The notes below the pieces were generated by a model. It saw only the letters and a list, made by a program, of their open reading frames with translations, had not been told where the DNA came from and made no database searches. Below are positions 61,723 through 64,000 of a stretch of 64,000 nt of DNA, piece by piece (the stretch's first letter is position 1; each line of letters starts with the position of its first letter). Source of the DNA: Bog-159 sp050008575 (lineage in GTDB: Bacteria; Acidobacteriota; Terriglobia; Bryobacterales; Bryobacteraceae); assembly GCA_050008575.1 (NCBI GenBank), contig JBEKMJ010000022.1, forward strand, positions 1 through 64,000, in the 5' to 3' direction. The position numbers and the translations under genes are program-made.

Positions 61723-63381
61723 ATGTCCAACGCCAAAACCAACCCGGTGCTGCGGATTCTGCCGTCGATGACGGACTTCGCGTTTTTGATGCCCCTCATC
61801 TTTATCTTCGCGGGCATGCACGGCGCCAAGACCCTTTTGAGCGACGGCGACACGGGATGGCACGTGCGCACCGGCGAGTGGATTATGAGCCATGGGCGGG
61901 TACCGGACAAGGATTTGTACTCGTTTACCAAGACGGGCCAGCCGTGGTTTGCGTGGGAGTGGTTGTGGGACGTGATCTTCGCCTGGCTGCACCAGCACTG
62001 GGGCATGGCCGCAGTGGTGGTGGGGAGCGCCCTGGTGATCGCGCTGACTTCCGCCCTGGTATTCCGGCTGGCGTTCCGCAAAGGCGGCAATCCCCTGATC
62101 GCCATTGCGCTCACTTTCCTGGCGGTGGCCAGTTCTTCCATTCATTTTCTGGCGCGGCCGCATTTGTTCACGCTGCTGTTCACGGTGGTGTTCTACACGA
62201 TTTTGGAACGCGTGCGGCAAAGCCGGAGCGCGCGCCTGTTGTGGTGGCTTCCGGTGTTGACGGTGCTGTGGACCAATCTGCATGGGGGATGGTTCATCGG
62301 GATCGTGCTGACCGGCTGGTACGGAGCCGGCGAATTGGCGGGCGCCTTGTTCGACGAGGGGCCGGGAGCATGGCGCGCGGCGGTGAAGCGCACGCTGCCT
62401 TACGCCGGGATCGCCGCGGTGTGCCTGGCCGCCAGCTTGATCGGGCCCTACACCTATCACCTGCACGTGCATATTTGGGAATACCTCACGGACTCGTTCC
62501 AGCGTGAGCACATTCAGGAGATGCTGCCCATCAGTTTCCAGAATCCGGCGGCGCGCTACTTCGAAATCATGCTGCTGGTGGGTGGCGGGGCGTGCCTCTG
62601 GCATCTGCGCCGCAAGCGCTTCACCGAGGTTCTGCTGCTGGTATTTTTCGCGCACATCGGGCTGATCGCCTCGCGCAACATTCCGATTTTTGGGATCGTG
62701 GCGGCGCCGGTGCTGGCGCTGGCCGTAACCGAGTGGATTCAAACGCTGGAGGATGCGCCGGTGTCCGGATGGCTGCGCAACCTGGCGCGGGCGCTCAAAA
62801 ACATGGGCGATTCGATTGGCGGAATGGAAGGCGAGTGGCGCACGCACGCGGTCAGCGCGGCGGCGTTTGCGTTGGTCACCGCCATCCTCTACGCGCCCAC
62901 GCCTCCGGAGAATTTCCGCGCCCGATTCGACGCCAGGACTTTCCCGGCGAAGGCGCTGGCCAGCCTGGGAGACGGGGCGGCGCAGAGCCGCATCTTCACC
63001 TACGACCAGTGGGGCGACTTTTTGATTTACATGCATCCCAAAAACCGGGTATTCATCGACGGCCGCAGCGATTTTTACGGCCGCAAGTTCGAGGAAAAAT
63101 ATCTGGATATCATGGGCGTCAACTACAAGTGGCAGCAGTATTTGAACGAGTACGGCGTGGACACCGTGCTGCTGCCGACGGCCGCGCCGCTAGCCGGCGC
63201 GCTTAAGGAATCGAGCCGATGGCACGTGGTCTACGACGACGGCGATGCCATTGTATTCCGGACGGGTGTCCGCCCGGAAGGCCCCCCAGTTTCCGCCGTC
63301 AACCGCGGCGGGAAAGATCGTGATCGCAAGATCACGAATACCCAACCCAGCGATCGGACGATCGCCAAAACCAAAACTTAG
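61723..63381 (+). CDS. Polytopic membrane protein upstream of the pilin
   Basis: 552 aa with about ten membrane helices. The first loop LLSDGDTGWHVRTGEWIMSH and WFAWEWLWDVIF, plus HFLARPHLFTLLFTVVFY, recall polytopic GT-C-like glycosyltransferases of unknown specificity. The C-terminal soluble part carries TYDQWGDFLIYMHPKNRVF, IDGRSDFYG. The last 25 residues are low-complexity and encoded around a GCAA-loop hairpin (63318-63337). It sits between PilZ and pilin genes, 14 nt before the pilin, so it may be co-transcribed and modify pilin or exopolymer. Confidence 0.7.
   Translation: MSNAKTNPVLRILPSMTDFAFLMPLIFIFAGMHGAKTLLSDGDTGWHVRTGEWIMSHGRVPDKDLYSFTKTGQPWFAWEWLWDVIFAWLHQHWGMAAVVVGSALVIALTSALVFRLAFRKGGNPLIAIALTFLAVASSSIHFLARPHLFTLLFTVVFYTILERVRQSRSARLLWWLPVLTVLWTNLHGGWFIGIVLTGWYGAGELAGALFDEGPGAWRAAVKRTLPYAGIAAVCLAASLIGPYTYHLHVHIWEYLTDSFQREHIQEMLPISFQNPAARYFEIMLLVGGGACLWHLRRKRFTEVLLLVFFAHIGLIASRNIPIFGIVAAPVLALAVTEWIQTLEDAPVSGWLRNLARALKNMGDSIGGMEGEWRTHAVSAAAFALVTAILYAPTPPENFRARFDARTFPAKALASLGDGAAQSRIFTYDQWGDFLIYMHPKNRVFIDGRSDFYGRKFEEKYLDIMGVNYKWQQYLNEYGVDTVLLPTAAPLAGALKESSRWHVVYDDGDAIVFRTGVRPEGPPVSAVNRGGKDRDRKITNTQPSDRTIAKTKT
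63318..63337 (+). other. Perfect 8-bp hairpin with GCAA tetraloop
   Basis: TCGTGATC GCAA GATCACGA, a GNRA-type loop, 44 nt before the stop of the membrane-protein gene and upstream of the pilin. There is no U-run. It could be an mRNA processing or stability element that sets the pilin/membrane-protein ratio. Confidence 0.45.
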
Positions 63382-63395
63382 GAGAAGAAAGAACA

Positions 63396-63581
63396 ATGAC
63401 GACGTTATTGCGCAACCTGTGGAACGACGATCAAGGCCAGGACCTGATCGAGTATACGCTGCTCATGGCCTTCGTGGCCCTGGCATCGGCGGCCCTTTTC
63501 ATCAGCTCGGGCACCAGCATCAGCAAGATCTGGAGCACGACGAACCTCCAACTGAGCACCGCGGCCTCTACCGCCAGCTAA
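63396..63581 (+). CDS. Flp/Fap-type pilin
   Basis: 61 aa; the start has AGGAGAAG upstream. Leader MTTLLRNLWNDD, then QGQDLIEYTLLMAFVALASA with the conserved Glu at the processing site, and the end LQLSTAASTAS. It is a close paralogue of the pilin at 28976. Processed by a prepilin peptidase and assembled by the Tad system. The gene is followed 124 nt later by cpaB, so this is the locus-linked copy. Confidence 0.93.
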   Translation: MTTLLRNLWNDDQGQDLIEYTLLMAFVALASAALFISSGTSISKIWSTTNLQLSTAASTAS

Positions 63582-63705
63582 AAGCGACGGCGCCGGGGGC
63601 GCCTTTACCGGGGCGCTCCTGGCGTTGTTTGGCGGCTGGTGGTGAGCGGCTGGTGCTTGGTGGTTAGGAATTGGTGCGATTGTATTGCGGGAATAGAGGA
63701 ATTCA

Positions 63706-64000
63706 ATGAACCAACGATTCATCTCGGTATTGGTCTTCGCCTTTGTAGTCGCGGGCTGCGCCAGTCTGCTGCTGTACCGGCTGACCGTCAGTCATGGGAG
63801 CGCCCAAGCGGCGCCCTCGACGGCGAAAGCGCTGGTAGCGTCGCGCAATCTGGAGCTGGGCGCGATCATCAAGGATACGGACGTGAAAGACACCCCCTGG
63901 GCGGGCGCCCTGCCCACCAATGCCGTGCTGAAGCGGGAAGACGTGATCGGGCGCGGCGTCACCACCACCATCTACGAAGGCGAGCCGATCGTGGAGAACC
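63706..64000 (+). CDS. cpaB: Flp pilus assembly protein CpaB, 5' part (runs past window end)
   Basis: 98 codons visible from ATG 63706, with AGAGGA 5 nt upstream; the frame is open at base 64000. N-terminal hydrophobic segment (ISVLVFAFVVAGCASLLLY), then a SAF domain: ALVASRNLELGAIIKDTDV, KREDVIGRGVTTTIYEGEPI. CpaB/RcpC is an inner-membrane or periplasmic subunit of the Tad/Flp pilus machine. The remaining tad/cpa genes should follow outside the window. Confidence 0.92.
   Translation, partial: MNQRFISVLVFAFVVAGCASLLLYRLTVSHGSAQAAPSTAKALVASRNLELGAIIKDTDVKDTPWAGALPTNAVLKREDVIGRGVTTTIYEGEPIVEN

Noticed and set aside
61264..63036. 590-codon minus-strand frame opposite the PilZ and membrane-protein genes
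   Set aside because: Composition (His, Arg, Gln, Pro) is that of a shadow; it runs antisense across two supported genes.
1..64000. CRISPR array or tRNA genes
   Set aside because: The repeats present are palindromic mosaics or short tandem units without regular unique spacers; no cloverleaf with T-loop GGTTCGAATCC-type sequence was recognised in the gaps.

Overview
The window looks like a chromosome segment of an Acidobacteriota of the Solibacter/Bryobacter type. This is inferred from content, not from a marker gene. The evidence is: high GC; two tandem ADOP-type FtsX/MacB permeases; GloVer-repeat and ASH/choice-of-anchor repeat exported proteins; a DUF4159-MoxR-DUF58-BatA-DUF4175 cluster; Gram-negative functions (lpxB, a TonB-domain gene); and Flp/Tad pilus genes. 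I see no tRNA, rRNA, CRISPR array, insertion sequence or prophage.

Layout. 1-7 kb: 3' part of mutS2, a secreted propeller-cytochrome protein, a phosphofructokinase with PPi-type residues, and two small loci with reading-frame breaks. 7.1-21.0 kb: a same-strand cluster of DUF4159, VWA membrane protein, caspase-like protein, TPR metallopeptidase, MoxR, DUF58, BatA and DUF4175, several joined by ATGA/GTGA overlaps; it looks like a cell-envelope quality-control or stress module. 21-24 kb: two exported repeat proteins (GloVer, kelch). 24-31 kb: siroheme nitrite/sulfite reductase, two response regulators, a Tat-exported amine oxidase, an orphan Flp pilin, a terpenoid-cyclase-like protein and a Tat-exported DUF362 protein. 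31-37 kb: the ADOP pair around a poorly coding 1 kb. 37-43 kb: lpxB, an M1-peptidase-like protein without zinc ligands, a graveyard of broken genes, yceI and a frameshifted TPR gene. 43-53 kb: MFS transporter, Old Yellow Enzyme homologue, response-regulator-like protein with D-to-E change, hemH, apiosidase-like glycosidase, tsaB, NUDIX hydrolase and GT39-like membrane protein. 53-60 kb: a 12-repeat ASH protein, a decayed hydrolase fragment, a second GloVer protein and a TIM-barrel isomerase. 60-64 kb: LuxR-type regulator, a regulatory gap with an 8-codon ORF, PilZ protein, polytopic membrane protein, second Flp pilin and the start of cpaB, which reads as the beginning of a Tad pilus locus.

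Two themes run through the window. First, short GC-rich mosaics of mini-palindromes recur in many intergenic gaps, often bounded by GTGGGGC(A/G)GG and CCTGCCCCAC, and in four places they reach into reading frames (a leader peptide, two C-termini, an upstream ORF extension). Second, there are several single-lesion or shattered genes: homopolymer frameshifts at about 6.37, 6.87 and 42.7-42.9 kb, amber codons at signal-peptide junctions at 22.16 and 57.31 kb, and a nucleotidyltransferase relic whose middle segment is inverted. The homopolymer lesions could be assembly errors and need read-level checking.
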